Origin: Chitinophagaceae bacterium 26-R-25
Lineage (GTDB): Bacteria > Bacteroidota > Bacteroidia > Chitinophagales > Chitinophagaceae
NCBI GenBank assembly: GCA_029906195.1
Contig: JARWSJ010000002.1
Location: 1-64,000, forward strand
Direction of reading: 5' to 3'
Length of the DNA stretch: 64,000 bases
Part shown: positions 53,448 through 61,821 of the stretch, piece after piece
How the letters are laid out: each line of letters begins with the position of its first letter
Numbering within the stretch: position 1 is the stretch's first letter
Translations under genes and position numbers: made by a program
The notes under the pieces: generated by a model
The model's input: only the letters and a program-made list of their open reading frames with translations
Databases searched by the model: none
What the model was told of the DNA's origin: nothing

Positions 53448-54167
53448 TTAAACGAATCTTTCAACCAATGGCCAGTTGGCCAAAAAAGATTTCTTTACAA
53501 ATTGGCGACAGGCGATTTTGAATCTGCGCCACATGATTGTGTTATTATGCAAGTTGTAACAAACAACAGCAGTAAATGTTCCAACAAACGAGCCCGCACA
53601 AACATCTGCCGGAAAATGCTGCCCAAGATAAACGCGGGAGTAGCCGATCAGCCACGCTATAAAAAAGAATAGATATGTCTGCCATTTATGTCTGGCAGCA
53701 AGCGCCAACAAACCAAGTAATGCAAAAGCGGTGATGGTATGGCCAGAAGGAAAACTATTTGAACCATGTACCACTACACCGGGAACACTTCTTACAAGGC
53801 CCTCTGTGCCAAAATAAGAATGTGGTCGTGGTGAATGGAAAAATGTTTTAAAAATACAGGACAATAAACCAGATACGAGAAAGCTGATTAATAAACTGCC
53901 TGCAAGTCTTTTTCTGTTGATGGTAGCTAAAAACATTACCAGGATGATTGCGCTTATTCCATCACCCAGGAAAGTAAGTGCTTTAAAAAAAATATCGAAG
54001 AAGGCAGTGTGCGCATGATTGATTATTACAAAGCCTTGCGTTTTAGTAAACACAGTTAGATATATGAGGCACACAATAAAGGGGAGCCAGTATGCAAAAA
54101 TGCACGGATATTTTCTCAATGGTTCCAAAGAGTACCGGTTTAAGAGGTTCGGTTGATTGCTGTTCAT
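53448..54167 (-). CDS. PAP2-superfamily phosphatase
   Basis: A 239-residue membrane phosphatase. The three PAP2 motifs are present: KTFFHSPRPHS (KxxxxxxRP), FPSGHTITAF (PSGH), and SRVYLGQHFPADV (SRxxxxxHxxxD). They form a lipid phosphate/pyrophosphate phosphatase active site in the periplasmic leaflet. Pairing with the GT39 gene suggests undecaprenyl-pyrophosphate or lipid A phosphate as substrate (inference). Confidence 0.9.
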   Translation of the reverse strand: MNSNQPNLLNRYSLEPLRKYPCIFAYWLPFIVCLIYLTVFTKTQGFVIINHAHTAFFDIFFKALTFLGDGISAIILVMFLATINRKRLAGSLLISFLVSGLLSCIFKTFFHSPRPHSYFGTEGLVRSVPGVVVHGSNSFPSGHTITAFALLGLLALAARHKWQTYLFFFIAWLIGYSRVYLGQHFPADVCAGSFVGTFTAVVCYNLHNNTIMWRRFKIACRQFVKKSFLANWPLVERFV

Positions 54168-54350
54168 AAGAGATGTATTATTACAAAAATGTTCGCTTTG
54201 TTATTGTTTCAACTTTGATTAAAAGTCGTGTCTGACAAGGCTTTTGTCGGGTATTTATTTGTAATAAAGGAGTAAAAGTAAAGGTCGTGTATTACGAAAT
54301 GCTTAAGTGAAGGTTAACGATTGATTACGAATTGTGAATGATGTGTTATT

Positions 54351-54377
54351 GTAGAGACAAGGCATTGCCTTGTCTGT
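54351..54377 (+). repeat. GTAG-type REP (AGACAAGGCA stem)
   Basis: GTAG followed by the palindrome AGACAAGGCATTGCCTTGTC and T. Single copy in the 270-nt gap between the asnS and PAP2 genes, about 185 nt before the PAP2 start. Confidence 0.85.
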
Positions 54378-54384
54378 ATCGCCA

Positions 54385-54413
54385 ATAAAAAAGCCCCCGC
54401 AATGGCGGGGGCT
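54385..54413 (-). terminator. Terminator after asnS
   Basis: Perfect 9-bp stem AGCCCCCGC (54392-54400), loop AATG, GCGGGGGCT (54405-54413), with T6 on the minus strand side. It lies 25 nt after the asnS stop. Confidence 0.92.
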
Positions 54414-54437
54414 GTATGCAAAATGAAATATTTATTA

Positions 54438-55877
54438 TTAAAATTCTGCGGTTTTCGGGGTTCTTGGAAATGCGATTACGTCGCGGATATTTGTCATACC
54501 TGTAACGAACAGCACCATGCGCTCAAAACCTAAACCGAATCCTGCATGCGGCACGGTTCCAAAGCGACGCGTATCAAGGTACCACCAGAGTTCTTCGGCA
54601 GGAACATGCATTTCTTTCATTCTTGCTTCGAGGTTTTCCAACCTTTCTTCTCTTTGCGAACCGCCTACGATCTCGCCGATGCCGGGAGCCAGAATATCCA
54701 TCGCCGCTACAGTTTTACCATCTTCATTCAGGCGCATGTAAAATGCTTTGATGTCTTTAGGATAGTTTGTAACGATCACCGGTTTCTTGAAATGTTTTTC
54801 TACCAGGTAACGCTCATGCTCACTCTGCATATCAATGCCCCATTTTACCTCGTACTGGAATTTTTTCTTTTTATATGCAGGAGATTGCAACAAAATATCG
54901 ATCGCTTCAGTATAAGTAATGCGTTCGAAGTTGTTGTTCAAGACAAATTCCAGTTTTTCGATCAATCCCATTTCGCTGCGTTCAGCCTGGGGCTTTTGTT
55001 TTTCTTCTTCAACAAGACGCTGTGCAAGAAACTCAAGGTCCTCGCGGTTGTTGTCCATCGCATGCTGAATGATGTATTTGATAAATTCTTCAGCAAGGTT
55101 CATGTTGTCTTCCAGGTCACTGAATGCCATTTCCGGCTCGATCATCCAAAATTCTGCAAGGTGGCGGGCCGTATTTGAATTTTCCGCACGAAACGTTGGC
55201 CCAAACGTATAAATTTCGCCGAAGGCAGTAGCGCCCAGTTCTCCTTCCAATTGTCCACTCACCGTAAGGTTGGTTGACTTTCCGAAGAAATCTTCTTTAA
55301 AGTTCACAGAACCATCTTCGTTACGTGGCGTGCCGTCAAAAGGCAAAGAAGTTACACGGAACATCTCACCCGCACCTTCTGCATCACTTGCTGTGATGAT
55401 GGGCGTATGCAAATACACAAAGCCTTTTTCGTTGAAAAATTTATGGATAGCGAAAGCCAGCGAGTGACGCACACGGAAAACCGAACCAAAAGTGTTGGTA
55501 CGGAAACGCATGTGTGCAATTTCACGCAGGTATTCCAGGCTTGGACGGTTCTTTAGCTGAAGAGGATATTTTTCCGCATCGCTGTCGCCCAATATTTCCA
55601 GTGTTTTCGCTTTTACTTCAATTTTCTGGCCCTTGCCCATAGACGGAACTACTTCTCCCGTTACTTTAACGGACGCGCTGGTAGTAAGTCTTTTCAGTAA
55701 AGCATCATCAAATTGACCCAATTCTAAAACGATCTGTATATTATTATTAGTGCTGCCGTCATTAACCGCTAAAAACTGGTTGTTACGGAATGTGCGTACC
55801 CAACCCATTACCGTTACTTCATGGCCCGTTTGCTCCGAGGCCAGCAATTGCTTCACTTTAATTCTTTTGTTGAACAT
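54438..55877 (-). CDS. asnS: Asparaginyl-tRNA synthetase
   Basis: A 479-residue class II aminoacyl-tRNA synthetase. The N-terminal OB-fold anticodon domain ([20 protein letters not shown], about 20-110) precedes the catalytic core with motif 2 ([20 protein letters not shown]) and motif 3 ([10 protein letters not shown]). The start at 55877 ([12 protein letters not shown]) matches the family; an upstream frame to 56027 would translate a heptad repeat array. A -7 box lies just upstream. Confidence 0.97.
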   Translation of the reverse strand: MFNKRIKVKQLLASEQTGHEVTVMGWVRTFRNNQFLAVNDGSTNNNIQIVLELGQFDDALLKRLTTSASVKVTGEVVPSMGKGQKIEVKAKTLEILGDSDAEKYPLQLKNRPSLEYLREIAHMRFRTNTFGSVFRVRHSLAFAIHKFFNEKGFVYLHTPIITASDAEGAGEMFRVTSLPFDGTPRNEDGSVNFKEDFFGKSTNLTVSGQLEGELGATAFGEIYTFGPTFRAENSNTARHLAEFWMIEPEMAFSDLEDNMNLAEEFIKYIIQHAMDNNREDLEFLAQRLVEEEKQKPQAERSEMGLIEKLEFVLNNNFERITYTEAIDILLQSPAYKKKKFQYEVKWGIDMQSEHERYLVEKHFKKPVIVTNYPKDIKAFYMRLNEDGKTVAAMDILAPGIGEIVGGSQREERLENLEARMKEMHVPAEELWWYLDTRRFGTVPHAGFGLGFERMVLFVTGMTNIRDVIAFPRTPKTAEF

Positions 55878-55899
55878 ATACAGATTTTTAAAAGGAGAG

Positions 55900-55907
55900 C
55901 AAATATA
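55900..55907 (-). promoter_or_regulatory. asnS -7 box
   Basis: TATATTTG on the minus strand (55907-55900), an exact -7 match, 23 nt upstream of the asnS ATG at 55877. The -33 element (TTTC) is imperfect. Confidence 0.5.
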
Positions 55908-55919
55908 AACAATGTCGGG

Positions 55920-56165
55920 TGAAACGTGAATGGTGAATGGTGAATGGTGAATGGCACGCCGGTTACCGCTCAAATAACCTCCGAAGCCGTATTCACGGTT
56001 CACGGTTCTCGATTCACGTTTCACCATTCACGCCCTGCTGATTCTGGTTTGTCCCGTATTTCTGCCAGTTGGGATCGGGCTGTACCGGAAACGTCCAGCA
56101 TTGAAGGCAACTTAGGCATAGAGCCGCTTATTCGCGTTTCACCATTCAATATTCACGATTTACCT
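55920..56165. repeat. Inverted heptad array (GTGAATG)
   Basis: Left array 55920-55954 (GTGAATGGTGAATGGTGAAT, then GGTGAATGG) faces ATTCACGGTTCACGGTTCTC, then GATTCACGTTTCACCATTCAC at 55990-56031, and a second complementary piece at 56137-56162. Together with the asnS promoter it fills the 355-nt gap; no gene seen. Confidence 0.8.
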
Positions 56166-56232
56166 CCCGCCACAAATTGTTTAATAAATAAATGACTATT
56201 AGTAGTTTTAGCGGCTTAAAACTTGACTAAAC

Positions 56233-57546
56233 ATGAATAGAAAGAAATTGATGCTTATTGCCACGGCAGCACTCATGAGTGCCGGTGCGATGGCTCAACA
56301 GGTGAAATTTGTTGAATACGATCTCGACAACGGATTACACGTCGTTCTGCACCAGGATAAAAAAGCTCCGGTGGTGGCAGTTACCGTTATGTATCACGTT
56401 GGATCAAAAAATGAACAAGTGGGCCGCACAGGATTTGCCCATTTCTTTGAACACTTGTTGTTTGAAGGTTCTGACAACATCAAACGTGGCGAATTCATGA
56501 AGATCGTTTCCAGCAATGGGGGCCAGAACAACGCCAATACAACGCAGGACAGAACTTTTTACTACGAAGTATTTCCTTCCAACCAACTGGAGCTTGGCCT
56601 GTGGCTGGAAAGCGAAAGAATGCTTCACCCAGTGATAAATGAAGTAGGCGTGAAAACGCAGAATGAAGTGGTGAAAGAAGAAAAAAGAATGCGTATAGAT
56701 AACCAGCCTTATGCAAGATTTAATGAAGAGATCTTCAAACGCTTGTTCACAAATCATCCTTACCACTGGCAAACAATCGGTTCTATGGAAGACCTGGATG
56801 CTGCGAAACTGGAAGAGTTCCAGGCTTTCTTCAAAAAATTCTATGTTCCCAACAACGCAGTGCTGACAATAGCAGGAGATATCGATGTTGACAAAACAAA
56901 ACAATTGGTGGCGTCTTATTTTGCCGACGTACCTAAAGGTGCACCGGTAACTCAACCGAACATCAAAGAAGCACAAATCACCAAAGAGATGGTTGATACG
57001 GCTTATGATGCAAACATTCAAATTCCTGCTGTATTTGCGGCTTACAGAACGCCGGGCAGTACGACAAGAGACGCGCAGGTGCTTGGATTAATAAGCAAAG
57101 TGCTATCTGGTGGGGCAAGCTCACGTTTGTATAAAAAAATGGTGGACGATAAGAAGAATGCATTGCAGGTTGCAGCATTCAATTATTCTTTGGAAGATTA
57201 TGGTGCGTACATTACACTTGCATTGCCAAACGGCAACGCGAAGCTGGAAGATCTTTTGAAGGATATGGACGATGAAGTTGCAAAATTGCAAACAGATCTG
57301 ATCAGCGAATCTGACTATCAAAAATTACAGAACCAGTTTGAGAACGACTATGTGAGCGGCAATACTAAAATGGTAGGTGTGGCTGAAAATCTTGCTGATG
57401 GATACACTTTCAATAAAAATACAAACGAAGTAAACGAGGAGTTAAAAAAAGTTCGTTCGATTACCCGTGAAGAAATTCGCGATGTAGCGAAGAAATACCT
57501 GAACAAGAACCAGCGCCTTGTACTTTATTATTTACCCAAGAAATAG
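56233..57546 (+). CDS. M16 zinc metallopeptidase (active form)
   Basis: A 437-residue exported peptidase. A signal peptide (about 1-21, LMLIATAALMSAGAMA) is followed by an M16 pitrilysin-type domain with the inverted zinc motif HFFEHLLFEGS (HxxEH) near 74-84 and a distal Glu in NEVVKEEKRMR. The catalytic zinc site is complete. The gene downstream encodes an M16 protein without this motif, an arrangement seen in two-subunit M16B peptidases, where both halves are needed. 114-nt gap to it. Confidence 0.93.
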   Translation: MNRKKLMLIATAALMSAGAMAQQVKFVEYDLDNGLHVVLHQDKKAPVVAVTVMYHVGSKNEQVGRTGFAHFFEHLLFEGSDNIKRGEFMKIVSSNGGQNNANTTQDRTFYYEVFPSNQLELGLWLESERMLHPVINEVGVKTQNEVVKEEKRMRIDNQPYARFNEEIFKRLFTNHPYHWQTIGSMEDLDAAKLEEFQAFFKKFYVPNNAVLTIAGDIDVDKTKQLVASYFADVPKGAPVTQPNIKEAQITKEMVDTAYDANIQIPAVFAAYRTPGSTTRDAQVLGLISKVLSGGASSRLYKKMVDDKKNALQVAAFNYSLEDYGAYITLALPNGNAKLEDLLKDMDDEVAKLQTDLISESDYQKLQNQFENDYVSGNTKMVGVAENLADGYTFNKNTNEVNEELKKVRSITREEIRDVAKKYLNKNQRLVLYYLPKK

Positions 57547-57576
57547 AAGAAATTAGGAATTAGGAATTAGGAATTA
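57546..57576 (+). repeat. Heptad array (AATTAGG), single-sided
   Basis: AATTAGG, AATTAGG, AATTAGG, AATTAAG words directly after the first M16 stop codon; no facing arm. Confidence 0.85.
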
Positions 57577-57660
57577 AGGATGGCCGGGGGACAGAAATTG
57601 TAACGAAAGACAACCATCTTAATATTTTAGTTCGATTTCATCAATAAGAAAAAATAATTA

Positions 57661-59736
57661 ATGAAAAAGATATTCATCATAGCCTCCGCTGCATTGGTCT
57701 TCCATGCATCAATGGCACAAAAAATAGATCGCTCTCAAAAACCAAAAGCAGGGCCTGCTCCGGTAATCACCATTACAGATCCTGTAAAGTATACGTTGCC
57801 AAATGGCATTACCGTATTGGTTGTAGAAAACCACACATTGCCAAAAGTATCTGCAAGCTATTTCATTGATGCAGGTCCTGTAAAAGAAGGCAGCAAAGCA
57901 GGCGTTCTTGGATTAATGGGACAAATGCTCAGCGAGGGAACCACCAAAAGATCAAAAGCCGATTTTGACGAAGCGGTAGATCAAATGGGTGCTGACGTGA
58001 ACCTGGGTGCAGGAAGCGCATCTGCATCTGCATTGACACGCTATTTCGACAAAGCATTTATGCTAATGGCAGAAGGCATGCGTAATCCAGCTTTTTTACA
58101 ATCATCATTTGATAAATTAAAGTCACAGTCTCTAACCGGCCTGAAAGCCAGCGAGCGTAGCGCAAAAGCTATTTCTGGAAGAGTAGTAGGTGCGTTGACC
58201 TACGGCAAGGATAGTCCTTTTGGCGAATTTGAAACAGAAGAAAGCATCAATTCAATTACACTTGCAGACATTAAAGCTGCTTACAGCAAAAATGTAACGC
58301 CTTCAAGAGGTTACCTCACGTTTATAGGAGATATTAAACCTGAAGCGGCGAAAGCCTTGGCAATAAAAGCTTTTGGCGATTGGAAAGGTACTAAACTGAC
58401 CCTGCCAACTATAGCCAACGTGAACAATCCAGCGCAAACAGAAGTAAATCTTGTAGACGTTCCTAATGCAGTACAATCAGAAATCACTGTAACCAACCTT
58501 GTGAACCTGCCTATGAGCAACCCTGATTACTTCGCGGTATTGCTGGCAAATAACATTCTTGGCGGTGGTTCTGAGTCACGCTTGTTTATGAACCTTCGCG
58601 AGAAGCATGCCTTTACTTATGGTGCATACTCTGGCATTACTGCTGGTCGCTATCAAACAACCTTCGATGCAACTGCTTCTGTAAGAAATGAAAAAGCAGA
58701 CAGTGCTGTCGGTGAAATTTTGAGTGAGATCAAAAGAATGAGAGACACGAAAGTTACTGACGAAGAACTGAAAAATGCGAAAGCGCTGTACAACGGAACA
58801 TTTGCTTTGGGCATGGAAAACACCGGCCGCATTGCAACGTTTGCGACAAATATTTTACTGCACAATCTTCCTAAAGATTTCTACCGTACCTACTTGCAAA
58901 AAATCAATGCGGTGACTGCAGAGGACATTCAACGTGTTGCACAGAAATATTTCAACTACAGCAATACACGTGTTGTTATTGTAGGAAAAGCGGAACAAGT
59001 ACAACCGGGATTGAAAAACCTGGGTTATGCAGTCAATCAATATGACAAATACGCAAATCCTGTTACAGCAACGGCAGCAAAGACAACCAGCATCTCTGCT
59101 ATGGCTGTAGTGGATAATTACATCAAAGCAGTGGGTGGAGAAGCGGCGATAAGAAAGGTTAATACTGTAATGATGAACATGGACATGAGTGTTCAGGGAA
59201 TGACAATGGATGCAGTTCAAAAGTCAATGAGTCCGAACAAAGAAGTGATGGAAGTGCGCATGAACGGCAATGTGGTAATGAAGGATATGTTTGACGGCGA
59301 AAAAGGATATCAAATGCAAGGCCCTAACAAAAGGGACATGGATGCTAAAGATATCGCTGATAAAAAGGCTAAGAAAAACATGGTTGACCAACTGGACTAC
59401 AAGGAGCCAGGTTATAAACTGGAAATGAAGGGCATTGAAAAAGTAAATGGCAAAGACGCGTATAAGATAATCATCACAAGTCCTTCCGGTAAAGCGAAAA
59501 CTGAATATTACGATGTTAACACCGCGTTTCTTTTAAAACAGGAAACTTCAAGTGTTGCATCAGGAATGGATCTTTCACAAACTGTACAGTTTGACAACTA
59601 CACTAAAGTGAATGACGTGCTTTTCCCGTTTGCAATGACATTAACTGTAGAAGCTGGTGGCAATTCAACCGACATCGCTTTCAAAGTAAAAAGTGTTAAG
59701 ATAAACGAAGGAGTAACTGCCGACGACTTTAAATAG
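57661..59736 (+). CDS. M16-like peptidase subunit lacking zinc site, with C-terminal lipoprotein-carrier-like domain
   Basis: A 691-residue exported protein. After a signal peptide (about 1-19), residues 40-460 form two M16 halves: VENHTLPKVSASYFIDAG, but the HxxEH segment reads LGLMGQMLSEG, so zinc ligands are absent. The Arg/Tyr motif GGGSESRLFMNLREKHAFTY of non-catalytic subunits is present. Residues about 475-691 are an added domain with beta strands like LolA/outer-membrane-lipoprotein sorting or DUF4292-type proteins (MEVRMNGNVVMKDMFDGEKG). The likely partner is the active M16 gene upstream. Confidence 0.88.
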   Translation: MKKIFIIASAALVFHASMAQKIDRSQKPKAGPAPVITITDPVKYTLPNGITVLVVENHTLPKVSASYFIDAGPVKEGSKAGVLGLMGQMLSEGTTKRSKADFDEAVDQMGADVNLGAGSASASALTRYFDKAFMLMAEGMRNPAFLQSSFDKLKSQSLTGLKASERSAKAISGRVVGALTYGKDSPFGEFETEESINSITLADIKAAYSKNVTPSRGYLTFIGDIKPEAAKALAIKAFGDWKGTKLTLPTIANVNNPAQTEVNLVDVPNAVQSEITVTNLVNLPMSNPDYFAVLLANNILGGGSESRLFMNLREKHAFTYGAYSGITAGRYQTTFDATASVRNEKADSAVGEILSEIKRMRDTKVTDEELKNAKALYNGTFALGMENTGRIATFATNILLHNLPKDFYRTYLQKINAVTAEDIQRVAQKYFNYSNTRVVIVGKAEQVQPGLKNLGYAVNQYDKYANPVTATAAKTTSISAMAVVDNYIKAVGGEAAIRKVNTVMMNMDMSVQGMTMDAVQKSMSPNKEVMEVRMNGNVVMKDMFDGEKGYQMQGPNKRDMDAKDIADKKAKKNMVDQLDYKEPGYKLEMKGIEKVNGKDAYKIIITSPSGKAKTEYYDVNTAFLLKQETSSVASGMDLSQTVQFDNYTKVNDVLFPFAMTLTVEAGGNSTDIAFKVKSVKINEGVTADDFK

Positions 59737-59786
59737 GTTCTTGCCACATCGTAGGATGTGTGATTGATATATTACATTGTTCTGAG

Positions 59787-59879
59787 GGCTGACTAAAAGT
59801 GCACACTTCGGTGTGAACGAAGATGACAAAGCTGCTTGTGCGGTTTGATTCTTCACTTACTTTTAGTCAGCCTTTTTCT
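59787..59879 (+). terminator. Large stem-loop terminator with UUCG hairpin
   Basis: Perfect 14-bp stem GGCTGACTAAAAGT (59787-59800) and ACTTTTAGTCAGCC (59859-59872), followed by TTTTTCT. The loop starts with a CACAC-TTCG-GTGTG hairpin, a stable UUCG tetraloop. Serves as terminator for the M16 pair. Confidence 0.8.
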
Positions 59880-60007
59880 ATTGCAGGATATTTGCCGATG
59901 AGAGATGCTCCGTTTCCGTTATAGAAGATTTTATTACTTTATGCTATCTTTAAAACCTTTAATAGATATTGTTCAGGCTTTACTTTATCCCTAAACATCC
60001 GGTGTAA

Positions 60008-61672
60008 ATGAAAATAGTTGTCAGATTGTACAAATGCAGGATTTTAGATTTTATTTTTTTCTTCTGGATGATTTCCATCCTGCCTCTGCTATCTATTTTT
60101 CTCACCAGGTTTATGGTTTTGCATCATTACAAGAGGAGCATTTGTTATTCCGTTTTTTTTGCTTTTCTGCTATATATCGTTTCTTTAAATTTTGGTAAAA
60201 GAGTACGCTTACTTCTTTTTGGTGTAACTTATATAGTTGCGTTTGTTCCTGCGTTGATCGTGCTTTCTCATCTGCTTATTGCATCTGTTTATTTACGCGA
60301 TGACAAATTTATTCCTGTGTTTTTAACAAATGTGCGCGAGGCATCTGATTTTGTGAATGCGTTCATGAGTTTGAAAATTGTACTTTGTTTATTTGCATAC
60401 TTTATACCTCCTCTTGTCTATTTGATCTGGCAGATGAAAAGAGGCGCCAGGGAAAGGGACATTTTGGACGGCGTTAAACAACGCTACCGTATATTTTTCA
60501 TGACAGCAAGTGTAAGCATGATGATTTGGTTTGCTTATGAAAACGTCAGGTCTGTTTACGTGCTGGACTTTTATAGCGCTTATGTCAACTATAGAACCGA
60601 ATTGAGAAATTTTGGAAAGCTGGCGCAGGAACGTCAACACAGGACGGAGTACAAAGTTACTGCGACAAGTCCTACGGGTGATCCCAAAGTATTTGTGATC
60701 GTTATTGGTGAATCTTTAAGTAGGCACCATATGTCGTTATATGGGTATTCGAGAGAAACAAATCCTCTGCTAAAGGCACAAGAAAAAGATCTTTTGATTT
60801 TTAAAAATGTTGTTTCCGGAAATGTAACTACGAATACAGCGTTGCCAATGGTTTTAACCTTTGCGGACAATAAGCATCCAGATGATTTTTTTACAAAACC
60901 GTCCATAATAGACCTATTCAGAAATGCGGGATTTACTACCTATTGGATAACAGCCCAAACATTTATTAATGGCGCGTCAGAAAGTTTATATGGCACGATA
61001 GCAAAAACAGTAGACTCTCTGAAAGACTGCTCGTTCGAATGGGACTACAAAAAGGACGAGGGCGTTTTAAATCCGCTTGGGCAGACGTTAGACAATTTTG
61101 CAAAAAGAAACATTGTAATATTTGTACACCTGCAAGGAAGCCATTTGACGTACAATGAAACGTATCCGCTGGATTTCAATTATTTTGACGACTCATTTCC
61201 TTTCCAGACATCTCTTCAGCAGTTGTCACCAGATGAAAAACAAGTCATAAATGAATATGATAATTCGGTACGCTATAATGATTATGTAGTTTCTTCAATC
61301 ATTAACATAGTAAAGCAGCGATCACTGTTTTCTTATGTGCTTTATTTTTCGGATCATGGCGAGGAAGTATTTGATTTCAGGGAGGTGATGTTTCATGATC
61401 CTAACATTAAGTCACGATACATGTGCGACATCCCCTTTATACTTTGGCGCTCCGACAATTATAAAAAGAGTGTGAAAATTGATGAAGACGTCAGCCGGCC
61501 ATATAGCACTGAAGATGTCATCTATAGTATATCACAGCTCTCCGGCCTTTCCTATAAGGCTTATGATTCCACTAAGAGTGTGTTTTCGCCGGCATTCAAA
61601 CTTAAAGAGCGATTGGTTGGCGGGATTCCTTATGATTCCTTAGTTCCTCTTCAGCAGTATTCAAGTCACTAG
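60008..61672 (+). CDS. Phosphoethanolamine transferase-like sulfatase-fold protein
   Basis: A 554-residue inner-membrane enzyme. Five N-terminal helices (about 15-170) precede a periplasmic sulfatase-fold domain with VFVIVIGESLSRHHMSLYGY, a nucleophile Thr in GNVTTNTALPM (Thr near 279) and YFSDHGEEVFD for zinc binding. This matches EptA/CptA-type enzymes that add phosphoethanolamine to lipid A or core sugars and can confer polymyxin resistance. The helix count and motifs fit; the acceptor is not determined. Confidence 0.9.
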   Translation: MKIVVRLYKCRILDFIFFFWMISILPLLSIFLTRFMVLHHYKRSICYSVFFAFLLYIVSLNFGKRVRLLLFGVTYIVAFVPALIVLSHLLIASVYLRDDKFIPVFLTNVREASDFVNAFMSLKIVLCLFAYFIPPLVYLIWQMKRGARERDILDGVKQRYRIFFMTASVSMMIWFAYENVRSVYVLDFYSAYVNYRTELRNFGKLAQERQHRTEYKVTATSPTGDPKVFVIVIGESLSRHHMSLYGYSRETNPLLKAQEKDLLIFKNVVSGNVTTNTALPMVLTFADNKHPDDFFTKPSIIDLFRNAGFTTYWITAQTFINGASESLYGTIAKTVDSLKDCSFEWDYKKDEGVLNPLGQTLDNFAKRNIVIFVHLQGSHLTYNETYPLDFNYFDDSFPFQTSLQQLSPDEKQVINEYDNSVRYNDYVVSSIINIVKQRSLFSYVLYFSDHGEEVFDFREVMFHDPNIKSRYMCDIPFILWRSDNYKKSVKIDEDVSRPYSTEDVIYSISQLSGLSYKAYDSTKSVFSPAFKLKERLVGGIPYDSLVPLQQYSSH

Positions 61673-61785
61673 GGATGAGGCTCCCGAGATGCTTGTTTAC
61701 ATTGCCGTAATGTTGGGTAACAATTTGTTCATTTTCGGTTAACGAATCGATAACGTCCGTTAATCGCTTGTTAACAATGCGCGGA

Positions 61786-61793
61786 TACTTTTG
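61786..61793 (+). promoter_or_regulatory. -7 box of the TonB-dependent receptor gene
   Basis: TACTTTTG, an exact -7 match, 29 nt before the GTG start at 61822. It overlaps the frame of an earlier ATG (61777), so that ATG is unlikely to be used. Confidence 0.5.
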
Positions 61794-61821
61794 CAGCATT
61801 CTTAACACAAAGCAAGTATTC

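Noticed and set aside
55878-56027. N-terminal extension of AsnS
   Set aside because: The extra 50 codons translate the GTGAATG heptad array and the promoter; the family start is at 55877.
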